Positions 41,482 to 51,833 of a DNA stretch of 64,000 nucleotides are shown piece by piece. Made by a program: the position numbers and the translations under genes. How positions within the stretch are numbered: position 1 is the stretch's first letter; each line of letters begins with the position of its first letter. Origin of the DNA: Pseudomonadota bacterium. GTDB taxonomy: Bacteria > Pseudomonadota > Gammaproteobacteria > Burkholderiales > Thiobacteraceae. The notes under the pieces were generated by a model. It worked only from the letters and a program-made list of their open reading frames with translations. It was not told where the DNA came from and searched no databases. Location: positions 241,044 through 305,043 of the forward strand of contig JAKANO010000001.1 of the NCBI GenBank assembly GCA_021812385.1, given 5' to 3'.

Positions 41482-44400
41482 TCGCAGCATATTGGCGCTG
41501 GCGCTGAGCGGAGTTTTCGGCTCGGGCTTTGCTGCGCCGCCTGTGCTGCCTCAGCCGTGCTCAGGCACCGGCACGTGCGGCACCAGCCCCACCATCAATT
41601 TACCGTTCTCGCCTACGCCGGGAACCCCGAATCCGGTGACTGTAAACAACACCATGACGGTGACCCAGACGGCGCAGCGGCAAATTTTCAATTGGTCGAG
41701 TTTCAATATCGGTGCGGACAGCCACGTTATTTTCAATCAGCCTAATACGGGCGCGAGCGCGCTAAACCGTATTTACGATGTCAGCCCGAGTGTGATCAAC
41801 GGCAGCCTTCAGGCCAATGGCCAAGTGATGCTGATCAACTCCAACGGTATTATTTTCGGTTCTAATGCCCAGGTGAATGTGGGGTCGCTGGTCGCCTCCA
41901 GCCTCAATATCAGCGATGCGAATTTTCTCAACCCGGTATTTTTTTCTTCACTTGGGCAACTGAGTTCCGCCGCGTTCACGGGGTCGAGCGGCTACATCCA
42001 CGTAGATACGGGTGCGAAACTCAGCACCACGAGCGGTGGGTCGATTTGGCTGTTCGCGCCCAACGTCAGCAATAGCGGACTGATCCAGACCACCGAGGGG
42101 CAAGTGATCCTCGCGGCCGGGCATAGCGTTTTCTTGCAAGCATCAGCAGATCCCCGTTTGCGCGGCTTCCTGGTCGAGGTGAATAGCGGTGGGGCGGCGA
42201 CCAATGTGGGCCAAATCATCGCGACCCGCGGCGATGCAACGCTGGTGGGTATCGCGGTGAATCAGTCCGGCCGCGTCTCGGCGACCACCAGCGCCACCTT
42301 GAATGGTTCCATCCATCTGCTGGCGCGCGACGGAGAGACATCGAGCGGTAGTGCGATTACGGCGACCAATACTGGGGCCAATGGCCAGGTGGATGAATAT
42401 GGCCAGCCGATCACGCCGGGCGTTATCCTCGGCGCCAATTCGGTGACCAGCGTCACGCCAGAACTGGGCAGCACTAAAATCGTGAGTCCGACGATTTTCA
42501 AGTCGTCGACGATTGATGTCTACGGGCATACGATCCAGGTGCTGGGCAATGCCTTGGTGCGCGCGACCGCGGGCACCATCAATTTTACCGCCGCGCAAAA
42601 TCCGACCAACGAGCAATTCAGTAACCCTAGCGCGACCCGCGCTGCGGATATCCATGCCTATTTCGCGCCCGGCAGCGTGGTCGATGTCAGCGGCACGCAG
42701 AACGTGGCCTTGAGCATGGAAAGCAATTCCATTACGGCTAATTTGCAGAGCGCGCAACTGGCGGATGCGCCAGTGCAGCATAATGGTTTCTTGTTGGGCA
42801 AGACGGTGTCGGTGGATTTGCGCGCGGTCGGGGACGGGAAACTTCCGGTGGCGGATGTTTCCGGTAGTGTGAGAGATGCGAACCAGCAAACCGTGGACCA
42901 GCTCACCACCAAGGGCGGCACGGTCAATATTAAATCCGAGGGCGATATCGTGCTGCGCGCCGGATCGAGCATCGATGTATCGGGCGGCTCGGTGCGTTAT
43001 GCCGCCGGAACGGTCACATCGACGCAGTTATTTTCTAACGGCAAAGCCTACGATATCGCCAGCGCGCCGGCCAATTTGATTTACGACGGCATATCCAACA
43101 TCAGCCACTACGAAAGCGGCTATGTCGAAGGCAAGGATGCCGGCAAGATCGCTTTGCAGGGCTTTGCCTATGCGCTGGATGGAACATTGCGCGGCAATAC
43201 GACGGTGGGCGCGCGACAGCAAGCGAGCGGCGTATTGCCCACCGGAGGTACGCTACAGATTGGCAGCAGCAGCGGCCGCGTGTTTACGCCCTCGGTGGAC
43301 TTCGCCACCGGCGCTACGCTGCTGCCGGACACTTATCAGTATCGCGATGCGCTGCCCTACAACAACTTGACGCTTGCAACCGACGCCTTGCGCAACGGCG
43401 GCTTCAGTAATTTGCTGGTTTACTCCGGCGGGCGTATTCATTTGCCCAGCGGCGTGAACTTGACGCTTGCAGACGGCGGCGGCTTGACGCTAACGGGCTT
43501 GCAAGTAGCCGTGGACGGTAATATCACCATCCACGATGGCCAAGTCAATCTGAGCGCCAAGGAAGTCACCGAAGGCCAAGTGGCCTCGACCGACTTGAGC
43601 CTGGGCGCCGGCGCGCAAATCGATGTCTCCGGGTTGTGGGTCAACGATTATCTGGCTTTGCAAAATGGTCAAAGCCCAACAGGGCCGCTGGCCATCAACG
43701 GCGGCAAGGTCAAACTTTCCTCGCAGCTGGGGCTGGAATTAAACGCCGGCAGCGTCGTCGATGTTTCGGGCGGTGGCTGGTTGAACGCTGCCGGCAAACT
43801 CAAGGCCGGCAATGCGGGCAGCATTACTTTGCTGGCCAACCAAGCTGTGCGCCAAGAGGCTGTTAGCGGCGAATTGCAGTTGGGCGGCAGCTTGCTCGGC
43901 ACGGCCTTGGGCCAAGGCGGTGCACTGACCATTTCGACTCCGCATGTGCGCATCGGCACCGCTCTGGCGAGCGCGCCAGGCGTATTTACGCTGGACGCCG
44001 GATTCTTTAACCAAGGCGGTTTCGAAAATTTCAACATCGATGGCCAGCAGCAGCTCGATGTCCTGCCCGGCGCCGTGATCACGCCCGTCGCGCAGAACCG
44101 GGTACTCAATTCAAATTACCTTACGCAAGCCACTGGCGCGCGCTTGGCCGATTTCAGCCGCCAGTTGGCGCAGCCGCTCGCCTTCTTGCGCCGCCCCGTG
44201 AGCCTGACGCTCTCGGCGCTGGGCGGCGGCGTCATGCCGCTCCAAGGCGCGCTCACGATCGGTCAAGACGCGGTGATTCGCACCGACCCTGGCAGCGCCA
44301 TCAAACTGTCCGCCGTGCAGAGTCTCGACGTGAATGGCACGCTGGAAGCGCCCGGCGGCAGCATCACGCTGGATCAATCCAAGGGATTAAGTCCTGCGAG

Positions 44401-47400
44401 CAATCAATTTAGCAATCGGAACGGCATTTGGCTCGGTAGCCATGCGCGCTTGTTAGCGCCCGGCTACGCTAAAATTTTGACCGACCGTAATGGCGCGCGT
44501 ACCGGCAGTGTGGCGTCTGGCGGCACGATCAACATTGCGGCCGCCCTCGGCTATGTCATGACGGATGCGGCGGCGCTGATCGATGTTTCCGGCGTGTCGG
44601 GTGAAGTCAATAAACTGCCGGGCACGAATATTTATGTGGCCCCGACAACCATCGGCGGCGATGCGGGATCGTTGGCGATCTCCGCCAGCGAGGGCATGGT
44701 GTTGAATGCGCAAATGCGCGGCGGCGTAGCGCTAGCCGGCGCCCAGCCGGGCCAGCTTAGCCTATCCTTGGACACGCGCAACAGTGCTTCGGATCGATCC
44801 CTGGGTGGTTATCCGCTGGGCGAGCGGACGCTGGTGATTACGGAAAATCCAAGCGATTTGCCGTCTGCTATTGGCGCCGGGTCGCCGGTGCCGGATAGTT
44901 ATAACGGCAAAGCGTATGTTGCGGCCGGCCAGTTGCGCGGCAGCGGCTTTGGCGCAATCACGCTTTCCGCGGAAGATAAAATTCAGTTCGCCAGTGCACT
45001 GGATCTCACCGGCTTTGCGCAGAGCCTGACGCTGGATGCGCCGGTGCTGGAGGCGAGCGGGGCGTTCAATGTAAATCTCGCCGCGCCCTATCTGACCTTG
45101 GGTAATACGCGATATTGGCGCCAGGCCACGGGCAACCCCGCTGCGGGCGACGCGCAGTTGCATGTCAGCGGCAGTTCAAATATCGATCTCATCGGCGCTA
45201 TTAATTTGCGCGGCTTTGCCGCTTCCACCTTCGCTACGCCGGGCGATATTCGCCTGATCGGCGCGGCTGCCAGCACCCTCGACACCACGCGCAACGGAAA
45301 ACTCGCCAGCGTGGGCGATTTGACCTTCATCGCGCGCCAGATTTATCCCACCACGCTCAGCGCATACACCTTAGGGATACAAGACAACCCGCTCGGCACC
45401 ATCACTATCCAACGCGCCAGCGGCGCCGATACACCGGTGCTGTCCGCGGGCGGTGCGCTGACCATACAAGCGCCGACGATCCGCCAAGAGGGCGTGCTCA
45501 AGGCGCCCTTGGGCGTGATCGTGCTGGACGCAGGTGATTATGAAAACGGCCCGAGTGGAATGACTCGGGTGGCCGACGGCAATTTGAGCTTGGGCGACAA
45601 GAGCATCACCAGCGTGTCGCTGGAGAATCAGATTGTGCCGTTTGGTTTCGTCGAAAACGGCACGCTCTGGCAATATGCCCTCAACGATCAACTCAATCTC
45701 AACATCGCCTTGCCGCCCGAGAAGCGCATCGAACTGATCGGCGCGAACCAAAGCGTGGCAGCTGGCGCAGTGGTGAATTTAAACGGCGGCGGCGATCTCT
45801 ATGCGGCGGAATTTCTGCCCGGCCCCGGCGGCAACAGCAACGTGTTGGCCAACCCAGGTGTGTTTGCCGTGCTGCCCGCGTTCGGCAATAACGTCGCGCC
45901 GTTCGATTTCCAAAATGCCAGCGGCAGCACGCTGCAAGCCGGCGATAGCGTTTATCTCGCCGGCGGGGCCGGGCTCGCGGCGGGGATGTATACGCTCTTG
46001 CCCGCCCAGTATGCGCTGTTGCCCGGCGCGTTCGCGGTGCAGCTGGCGCCCGCCGGGACATCGGTTTTACCCAATCAATCGACCTTGCAAAACGGCGGCT
46101 CGGCTTTGAGCGCGGGCTATCGTTTAGTCGCCGGCACCAGCATCCAGCAATCCGGCTGGTCGGCCTATGTGGTGCTGCCGCAAGCGGTGGTGCGCAATAC
46201 CTCGCAATATCAAGACTACGGCGCCAATCGCTTTTTCGGCCAGAACGCTGCCGGATCGTCCGCGCCGCTGCTGCCGCAGGATGCAGGGCAGCTGATCTTG
46301 TCCGCGACGCAAACCTTGAACCTTGCGCCGAATACCATCAGCATGGCTGCCAGTGGCGCGGGTCTCGGCGGCAGCTTGGATGTGGTCGCGCCCAAGATTG
46401 CGGTGGTCGACGCCGCCGGGAGCTTTTCCGGTTACCTAGAGCTGCGGGCCGACACGCTGTCGAACATCGGCGCTTCCAGCATCCTGCTCGGCGGCATTCG
46501 CACGCAGACGGCGACAGGCGCGTCGATTCAGGTGGGGGCGAGCGATGTGGTGGTGGCGAACGGCGCGGCATCGCCTTTGAGCGTTCCCGATTTGATGTTG
46601 GCCGCGCGGGATCACGTGACCATCGCCGACGGTAGCGTGATCGTCGCCAGCGGCAATTCCGGCAGCAATCCAGCGCTGTTGGCGCTGGATGGCCCCGGCG
46701 CGCTATTGCGCGTCACTACCGGCACGCAGGCCAGTGTGCAACGCGCCGCAACCGGTTCCGGGCTGGGCCTGCTCGCAGTCGGCGTCCATACCACGCTCAG
46801 CGGCAAATCGTTGATCTTCGATGCGACCGGCAATACGTCCATCGACGCGACGGCCGCGCTGGCGGCGCAGGCGGTGAGCTTGGCTGCCTCGGAAATATCC
46901 CTGGGCGACTCGCCCGGCAATACGGGCGGCCTTAATCTGACTACGACCTTGCTCAATCAGGTGGCGAGCGCTGCCGATCTGACCCTGCACAGCTATAGCA
47001 CGATCGACATTTTCCACAATGCGCATTTCGATCTGACCCAGCGCGTCGGCAGCCTGGGCAATCCGGTGCAGTCCTCCTTGACGCTGGATACGGGCGCGCT
47101 CGTCAGCCATCTCGCGGCGGGCCAGAGCGAGGAATTGATTGCGCATCAAATTAAATTGGGTAATAGCGGCAATGCGCTGTCCGCTACTGGCAGCGGCCAG
47201 GGAGAACTGAGCTTGACCGCGAAGCGAATCGACGCCAGCACAGGCGACTTGCTGCTCCAAGCGGGCGATCAGAGTATCGCCGGTTTCAGCAAGGTCAATT
47301 TGAATGCCGGGACGCAAGTCGCGGCGGCCGGTGATGGATCGCTGAAGTCCGACAGTAGCCAACTGAATATTACGAGCCCCCGGATCACTGCGTACGACAA

Positions 47401-50400
47401 GGTCAAATACAAAATTGATGCCGGCGCCGGTCAAGTCAATATTGCGCGTCCAGCTGTCAGCGTGGCCTTGCCGGAAACGTCGAGCCTGGGCGCGCAACTA
47501 AGGATCCAAGGTGCTTCGATAGCCCAAGGCGGGACGATTGCCTTGCACGGCGGAAGCTTGACGCTGAATGCAACGCAGGGCGATGTGGCGTTGGGCAGCG
47601 ATGCGCCGGGGGCGGCGGCATCCATAATCGACGTTAGCGGCTGGGCGGAAGCCTTCGCCGATCAGACGCGTTATTACCCCGGCGGCAAGGTCGCGCTGCA
47701 AGCCGACCAGGGGAATGTCTACGTCAGATCCAACGCGACAGTGGATGTGAGCGGCGCACGCAATAGCGAGGGCAATGCCGTGGGCGATGCCGGCCAATTG
47801 CAAATATCCGCGCCGACCCAAACCGCGCAGATCGACGGCACGCTGCTGGGCGCGGGCGGTGTGAGCGCACGTGGCGGCGATTTTCAACTCGATGTCGGCA
47901 CACTGAATGGCGCGGAGGCACTGGCGCAGAAGTTATTGGACGGCGGCTTCAACGACGCAATTCAATGGCGCACGCGCACGGGCGACATCACCTTGGCGCA
48001 ATATCGTACGGCGGCGGATGGCAGCCAGTCCGCGGTCAAACTCCAGGCGGCGAACATCAGCCTGGAAGCCGATGCAGGCAATGTGGATGTGGCCGCGCAA
48101 TTGGATGCATCGGGAGCCAAGGGCGGCCACATCGCGCTGTCGGCGCAACAGGATATCAAACTCGAGTCTAGCGCCACGCTCGACGTCAGCGCCAGCGGCG
48201 CCGGCAATGCGGGCGGCAACATCGACCTGGCGTCCAGCAGCGGTTTCATTACCTTGAACGCATCGACCTTAAATGCTGGCGGCGCAGCGGGCAACGGCAC
48301 GGTGCATCTGCGCGCCTTGCGCAATGTAGGCAACAACGATGTTCAGATCAACGCACTCAATGCAACGCACTTCAACAATGTGAATAGCGTGCAGTTGGAA
48401 GCTTATAAGGCGTATGCGTCTTCGGGCACGATTGCAGCCACGGACTTTTCCACGACGGGTACCTGGTACACCGAGGCGAAGAATTTCATGGCGAATACGG
48501 CGACGATTGAAAATCGCCTGGGTGTGGCGAGCGATAGCCGTATCCAACTCGCTCCGGGTATCGAAGTCCAATCCAGCGGCGATTTGACGCTGGGCAGCGA
48601 CGTGTCCTTGGCCGCTTGGCGCTATGACCCGGTAACCGGCGCAGTGAACGCAGCGCCGACGGGCCTGAACGCGGCCAATCAAAATTTGGTGGCGGGCATA
48701 CTTACTCTGCGCGCCGGCGGCAATCTGAATTTGAACGGCAGTCTGAGCGACGGCTTCAACACATCCGCCACCACCGGCGTTTTGCAGGGCATCAATAGCT
48801 GGTCCTATAACTTGATCGCCGGCGCGGATACCACGCGTTCCGATCTTAGCGCAGTGCAATCCGGCATCGGGAATGTGACGCTGGCCTCCAACAAGCTGGT
48901 GCGCACCGGCAGCGGATTCATCAATATCGCAGCCGGCCAAGACGTGGTGTTGCAAAGCGCTGCTTCGGTGATTTATACCGCAGGCCATAAGACAGCGATC
49001 GATACAAGCTATCCGAACCTTGCCGGCACCTACAGGGGCGCTTTTAGCGGCGCGAGTTTTCCGACGGACGGGGGCGATATCGTGATTCAAGCCGGACGCG
49101 ATATCGTCGCCGCACCCGAGAGCCAGTTATTTACGCCATGGTTGTATCGCGTTGGCGCACTCAATGCCGACGGCACCATCAATAATGCTACGCGCACTGC
49201 CTGGTGGGTTAGTTTCAAGGATTTTCAGCAGGGCGTCGGCGCGCTCGGCGGGGGAAATATCAAGGCCAGCGCCGGGCGCGATATCAATAATCTGGGCGTC
49301 GTGGCGCCGACCAATGGCCGACTCCATGGCGCGCCCAATACGATTCCAGATGCGGCAAATTTGCTGGTGCAGGGCGGCGGTGATCTGCGCATTACGGCGG
49401 GCCGCGACATCAACTCGGGCTTGTTTTATGTGGCGAACGGCACCGGAACGGTCAGCGCTGGGGGCAATCTCGGCGCGGCGCGCCAAGGCAACGGCCAGAA
49501 CGTGTATACCGTCCTTGGCCTGGGCGAGGGCAGTTTCAATGTCACTACGAACGGCGACTTGAATCTTGAAACCGTACTCAACCCGACGCTGCTGCCGCAG
49601 GGTTCCAGTAATACATCTGCATCGGTGTTCAGCACCTATGGCGCCGATAGCGCGGTGAATCTGCTCTCATTAAATGGCGATGTGTTGTTTGTCGATCATA
49701 GCCAAATCACGAGCGCTTTCTCCAGTATTCCAAGCGCGACCAACAGAGACCTGTTCCAATTTTATCCCGGCCGCTTGGCAGCGACAGCGCTGCAGGGCGA
49801 TATCCAGGTGAATAGCCCGATCGTGTTGATGCCGACGCCATCCGGCAATATCGATTTCTTGGCTGCGGGTTCCATCCTGTTGCAAAGCCCTGTCGTATTG
49901 TCGGGCGCTAATCCCGAGCTGTTGCCGACCCCGTTGAAACCGGTTCAATCGATTAATTCGAATGATGGACTAGGCCTGATTGCCCAAGCCGCGCAGCCGA
50001 CAGCACTGCTATTGCCCGGCACGCCGGTGCAGCAGAACAACGATGCGACGGTTGCTTATTTGGTGGCGCGCGATGGCGATATCGTGGGCACCGGCAGGGA
50101 TTATTCTGCGATCCTGGCCAAACCGTCATGGGTACAGGCCGGGCGCGACATCGTTAACCTGTGGCTGTCGGTGGAGAACCATGATGCGAGCACGGTGAGC
50201 ACGGTGCGCGCCGGGCGCGACATCATTTACCCCGATACCTTGGACCCTATCACCGGCCAAGTGCAAACCAGCAACGCGGGTTTGTATGTCAGCGGCCCCG
50301 GTAGTTTGGAAGTGCTGGCGGGGCGCAATATCGACCTCGGCGGCACGAATGGCATTGTCAGCCGCGGTAATTTGGATATCAGTAATTTGCCGGAAAACGG

Positions 50401-51571
50401 CGCCGATCTGTATGTCTTGGCCGGCCTCGGCCAGGGCGCGGATGGGCAAGTACGCTTGCCGGATTACCAAGCCTTCGCCAATGCCTATTTCAATAATACC
50501 GCCCTCGGCCAGCAGGCGTTGCAGGATTTTTTCGCTAATGTCGAGCGCCAGTTGCGCTTGAACCAAGCGCTGAGCGACGCCGATGTGCAACAGCAACTCG
50601 CCGCTTATCGCAGCCAATTCGGCGCCATGCCGCTGGCGCAGCAAGCGCTGCTGGTGTTCTTCAGCGAGCTCAAGCAAGGCGGCTTGCAAGGCAGCGCAGG
50701 CAATTACCAGCGCGGCTACCAAGCCATCGCAACATTATTTTCGGCAGGGGGCTATCAGGGCAATATCAATTTGTTCAATAGCCAGATCAAAACCGAATCC
50801 GGCGGCGACATCAATCTCCTCGCGCCGGGCGGCATCGTCAATGTCGGCCTGGCTAAACCGGGTAATACCAAGGCCCCGTCGGATCAAGGTATTTTCACCG
50901 ACCGTGGCGGCGTGATTCGATCTTTCTCCAACGGCGATTTTTTGGTGAACCAATCGCGCGTGTTTACCCTGCAAGGCGACGATCTCTTGCTGTGGTCGAG
51001 CAATGGCAATATCGACGCGGGCAAGGGTTCCAAAACGGCGGCCGCGACACCCCCGCCGCTGTTGGTATTCAAAAATAACGCATTTGTGTTGGATACGACG
51101 AGCGTGGTGTCGGGCAGCGGTATCGGCCAGTTGCTCGCGCGTTCCGGCTACACCGCCGGCATCGTGGAGTTGATTGCGCCCAAGGGTGATGTGAATGCCG
51201 GCGAGGCGGGCATTAAAGTCGCCGGCAATTTGTTTATTTCCGCGCAGCGCGTGCTGGGCGCCGACAATATTCAAGTGGGCGGTATCTCGGTGGGCGTGCC
51301 GGCCGCGCAGAGCGCGCCCCTGACCGGCTTGAGCGGTGGCAACGGCCTGGAGCAAGGCAATGGCACGGACCCGACGCAGAGCTTGCGCAGCCAGGATGGA
51401 CAGGAGCAATTGCAGCGCATCAAGGACGCGCTGTCCGGGCTGAAGCCGTCTTTCATTAGCGTCGACGTGGTGGGCTTTGGCGAAACCGGCGCTAGCAATG
51501 CCGATGCGTGCCGCCATCCGGATGGCAGTGTGGATGCGGCCTGTGCGAACGCGAAAAAGGGAGGCACCTGA
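41471..51571 (+). CDS. Giant filamentous-haemagglutinin-type TpsA exoprotein
   Basis: 3366 residues, starting at the ATG 41471 inside the 3' end of tpsB. Signal peptide ends F-A-A-P. The two-partner-secretion domain (about 40-180) has F-N-W-S-S-F-N-I and I-N-S-N-G-I-I-F-G. The body is a long beta-helix of repeats rich in Ala, Gly, Asn, Ser and V-D-V-S-G; after residue 2500 the motif A-G-R-D-I recurs at least five times. A DUF3739-like segment starts near 3000 (F-F-A-N-V-E-R-Q-L). It likely forms a long surface fibre or adhesin. There is no PEP tag. The last 60 residues hold two cysteines. It is followed in the same direction by ExbB/ExbD/TonB genes. Confidence 0.92.
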   Translation: MNFNRSILALALSGVFGSGFAAPPVLPQPCSGTGTCGTSPTINLPFSPTPGTPNPVTVNNTMTVTQTAQRQIFNWSSFNIGADSHVIFNQPNTGASALNRIYDVSPSVINGSLQANGQVMLINSNGIIFGSNAQVNVGSLVASSLNISDANFLNPVFFSSLGQLSSAAFTGSSGYIHVDTGAKLSTTSGGSIWLFAPNVSNSGLIQTTEGQVILAAGHSVFLQASADPRLRGFLVEVNSGGAATNVGQIIATRGDATLVGIAVNQSGRVSATTSATLNGSIHLLARDGETSSGSAITATNTGANGQVDEYGQPITPGVILGANSVTSVTPELGSTKIVSPTIFKSSTIDVYGHTIQVLGNALVRATAGTINFTAAQNPTNEQFSNPSATRAADIHAYFAPGSVVDVSGTQNVALSMESNSITANLQSAQLADAPVQHNGFLLGKTVSVDLRAVGDGKLPVADVSGSVRDANQQTVDQLTTKGGTVNIKSEGDIVLRAGSSIDVSGGSVRYAAGTVTSTQLFSNGKAYDIASAPANLIYDGISNISHYESGYVEGKDAGKIALQGFAYALDGTLRGNTTVGARQQASGVLPTGGTLQIGSSSGRVFTPSVDFATGATLLPDTYQYRDALPYNNLTLATDALRNGGFSNLLVYSGGRIHLPSGVNLTLADGGGLTLTGLQVAVDGNITIHDGQVNLSAKEVTEGQVASTDLSLGAGAQIDVSGLWVNDYLALQNGQSPTGPLAINGGKVKLSSQLGLELNAGSVVDVSGGGWLNAAGKLKAGNAGSITLLANQAVRQEAVSGELQLGGSLLGTALGQGGALTISTPHVRIGTALASAPGVFTLDAGFFNQGGFENFNIDGQQQLDVLPGAVITPVAQNRVLNSNYLTQATGARLADFSRQLAQPLAFLRRPVSLTLSALGGGVMPLQGALTIGQDAVIRTDPGSAIKLSAVQSLDVNGTLEAPGGSITLDQSKGLSPASNQFSNRNGIWLGSHARLLAPGYAKILTDRNGARTGSVASGGTINIAAALGYVMTDAAALIDVSGVSGEVNKLPGTNIYVAPTTIGGDAGSLAISASEGMVLNAQMRGGVALAGAQPGQLSLSLDTRNSASDRSLGGYPLGERTLVITENPSDLPSAIGAGSPVPDSYNGKAYVAAGQLRGSGFGAITLSAEDKIQFASALDLTGFAQSLTLDAPVLEASGAFNVNLAAPYLTLGNTRYWRQATGNPAAGDAQLHVSGSSNIDLIGAINLRGFAASTFATPGDIRLIGAAASTLDTTRNGKLASVGDLTFIARQIYPTTLSAYTLGIQDNPLGTITIQRASGADTPVLSAGGALTIQAPTIRQEGVLKAPLGVIVLDAGDYENGPSGMTRVADGNLSLGDKSITSVSLENQIVPFGFVENGTLWQYALNDQLNLNIALPPEKRIELIGANQSVAAGAVVNLNGGGDLYAAEFLPGPGGNSNVLANPGVFAVLPAFGNNVAPFDFQNASGSTLQAGDSVYLAGGAGLAAGMYTLLPAQYALLPGAFAVQLAPAGTSVLPNQSTLQNGGSALSAGYRLVAGTSIQQSGWSAYVVLPQAVVRNTSQYQDYGANRFFGQNAAGSSAPLLPQDAGQLILSATQTLNLAPNTISMAASGAGLGGSLDVVAPKIAVVDAAGSFSGYLELRADTLSNIGASSILLGGIRTQTATGASIQVGASDVVVANGAASPLSVPDLMLAARDHVTIADGSVIVASGNSGSNPALLALDGPGALLRVTTGTQASVQRAATGSGLGLLAVGVHTTLSGKSLIFDATGNTSIDATAALAAQAVSLAASEISLGDSPGNTGGLNLTTTLLNQVASAADLTLHSYSTIDIFHNAHFDLTQRVGSLGNPVQSSLTLDTGALVSHLAAGQSEELIAHQIKLGNSGNALSATGSGQGELSLTAKRIDASTGDLLLQAGDQSIAGFSKVNLNAGTQVAAAGDGSLKSDSSQLNITSPRITAYDKVKYKIDAGAGQVNIARPAVSVALPETSSLGAQLRIQGASIAQGGTIALHGGSLTLNATQGDVALGSDAPGAAASIIDVSGWAEAFADQTRYYPGGKVALQADQGNVYVRSNATVDVSGARNSEGNAVGDAGQLQISAPTQTAQIDGTLLGAGGVSARGGDFQLDVGTLNGAEALAQKLLDGGFNDAIQWRTRTGDITLAQYRTAADGSQSAVKLQAANISLEADAGNVDVAAQLDASGAKGGHIALSAQQDIKLESSATLDVSASGAGNAGGNIDLASSSGFITLNASTLNAGGAAGNGTVHLRALRNVGNNDVQINALNATHFNNVNSVQLEAYKAYASSGTIAATDFSTTGTWYTEAKNFMANTATIENRLGVASDSRIQLAPGIEVQSSGDLTLGSDVSLAAWRYDPVTGAVNAAPTGLNAANQNLVAGILTLRAGGNLNLNGSLSDGFNTSATTGVLQGINSWSYNLIAGADTTRSDLSAVQSGIGNVTLASNKLVRTGSGFINIAAGQDVVLQSAASVIYTAGHKTAIDTSYPNLAGTYRGAFSGASFPTDGGDIVIQAGRDIVAAPESQLFTPWLYRVGALNADGTINNATRTAWWVSFKDFQQGVGALGGGNIKASAGRDINNLGVVAPTNGRLHGAPNTIPDAANLLVQGGGDLRITAGRDINSGLFYVANGTGTVSAGGNLGAARQGNGQNVYTVLGLGEGSFNVTTNGDLNLETVLNPTLLPQGSSNTSASVFSTYGADSAVNLLSLNGDVLFVDHSQITSAFSSIPSATNRDLFQFYPGRLAATALQGDIQVNSPIVLMPTPSGNIDFLAAGSILLQSPVVLSGANPELLPTPLKPVQSINSNDGLGLIAQAAQPTALLLPGTPVQQNNDATVAYLVARDGDIVGTGRDYSAILAKPSWVQAGRDIVNLWLSVENHDASTVSTVRAGRDIIYPDTLDPITGQVQTSNAGLYVSGPGSLEVLAGRNIDLGGTNGIVSRGNLDISNLPENGADLYVLAGLGQGADGQVRLPDYQAFANAYFNNTALGQQALQDFFANVERQLRLNQALSDADVQQQLAAYRSQFGAMPLAQQALLVFFSELKQGGLQGSAGNYQRGYQAIATLFSAGGYQGNINLFNSQIKTESGGDINLLAPGGIVNVGLAKPGNTKAPSDQGIFTDRGGVIRSFSNGDFLVNQSRVFTLQGDDLLLWSSNGNIDAGKGSKTAAATPPPLLVFKNNAFVLDTTSVVSGSGIGQLLARSGYTAGIVELIAPKGDVNAGEAGIKVAGNLFISAQRVLGADNIQVGGISVGVPAAQSAPLTGLSGGNGLEQGNGTDPTQSLRSQDGQEQLQRIKDALSGLKPSFISVDVVGFGETGASNADACRHPDGSVDAACANAKKGGT

Positions 51572-51650
51572 ACGGTGGGAGGGTTTCGCACCTATTGATG
51601 TTTCCCAATTTCAAGACAATACGACTATCCCTCTCCCGCGCTGTCGCGCA

Positions 51651-51690
51651 CCCCTCTCCCGCAAGCGGGAGAGGGGCTGGGGAGAGGGTG
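51651..51690. repeat. Nested hairpin between tpsA and exbB
   Basis: The inner palindrome at 51651-51676 (CCCCTCTCCCGC / GCGGGAGAGGGG) and outer CTCTCC/GGAGAG arms to 51690 make a strong hairpin of the widespread 'ctctcccgc' intergenic type. It is not followed by a T run, so it is more likely a repeat or mRNA-processing element than a full terminator. Confidence 0.7.
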
Positions 51691-51698
51691 CGGTGTGT

Positions 51699-51734
51699 CC
51701 AGAATGTAGGCCAGAGTGTATGCCAGAGTGTATG
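51699..51734. repeat. Three tandem 12-bp repeats
   Basis: CCAGAATGTAGG, CCAGAGTGTATG, CCAGAGTGTATG in a row, 100 bp before the exbB-fusion start. The last two units are identical. The remaining gap (51572-51833) has no gene. Confidence 0.85.
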
Positions 51735-51833
51735 AAAGATGAATAGACCGTCCAACGGCTCATCCCGGTTCACGGCTTTGTAATACGCCGCCCCGATAAT
51801 CCCTTGGTTTTCGAATTTACCCGATAGATTGAT

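Noticed and set aside
41471..51571. Numerous minus-strand frames of 100-270 residues inside tpsA
   Set aside because: All follow the repeat-rich codon pattern of the giant plus-strand gene and start without ribosome sites.
41471..51571. TpsA as the direct substrate of LapG
   Set aside because: Ala-Ala-Gly strings are frequent in this composition, and the type-1-secretion retention module typical of LapG targets is not seen, so there is no specific support.
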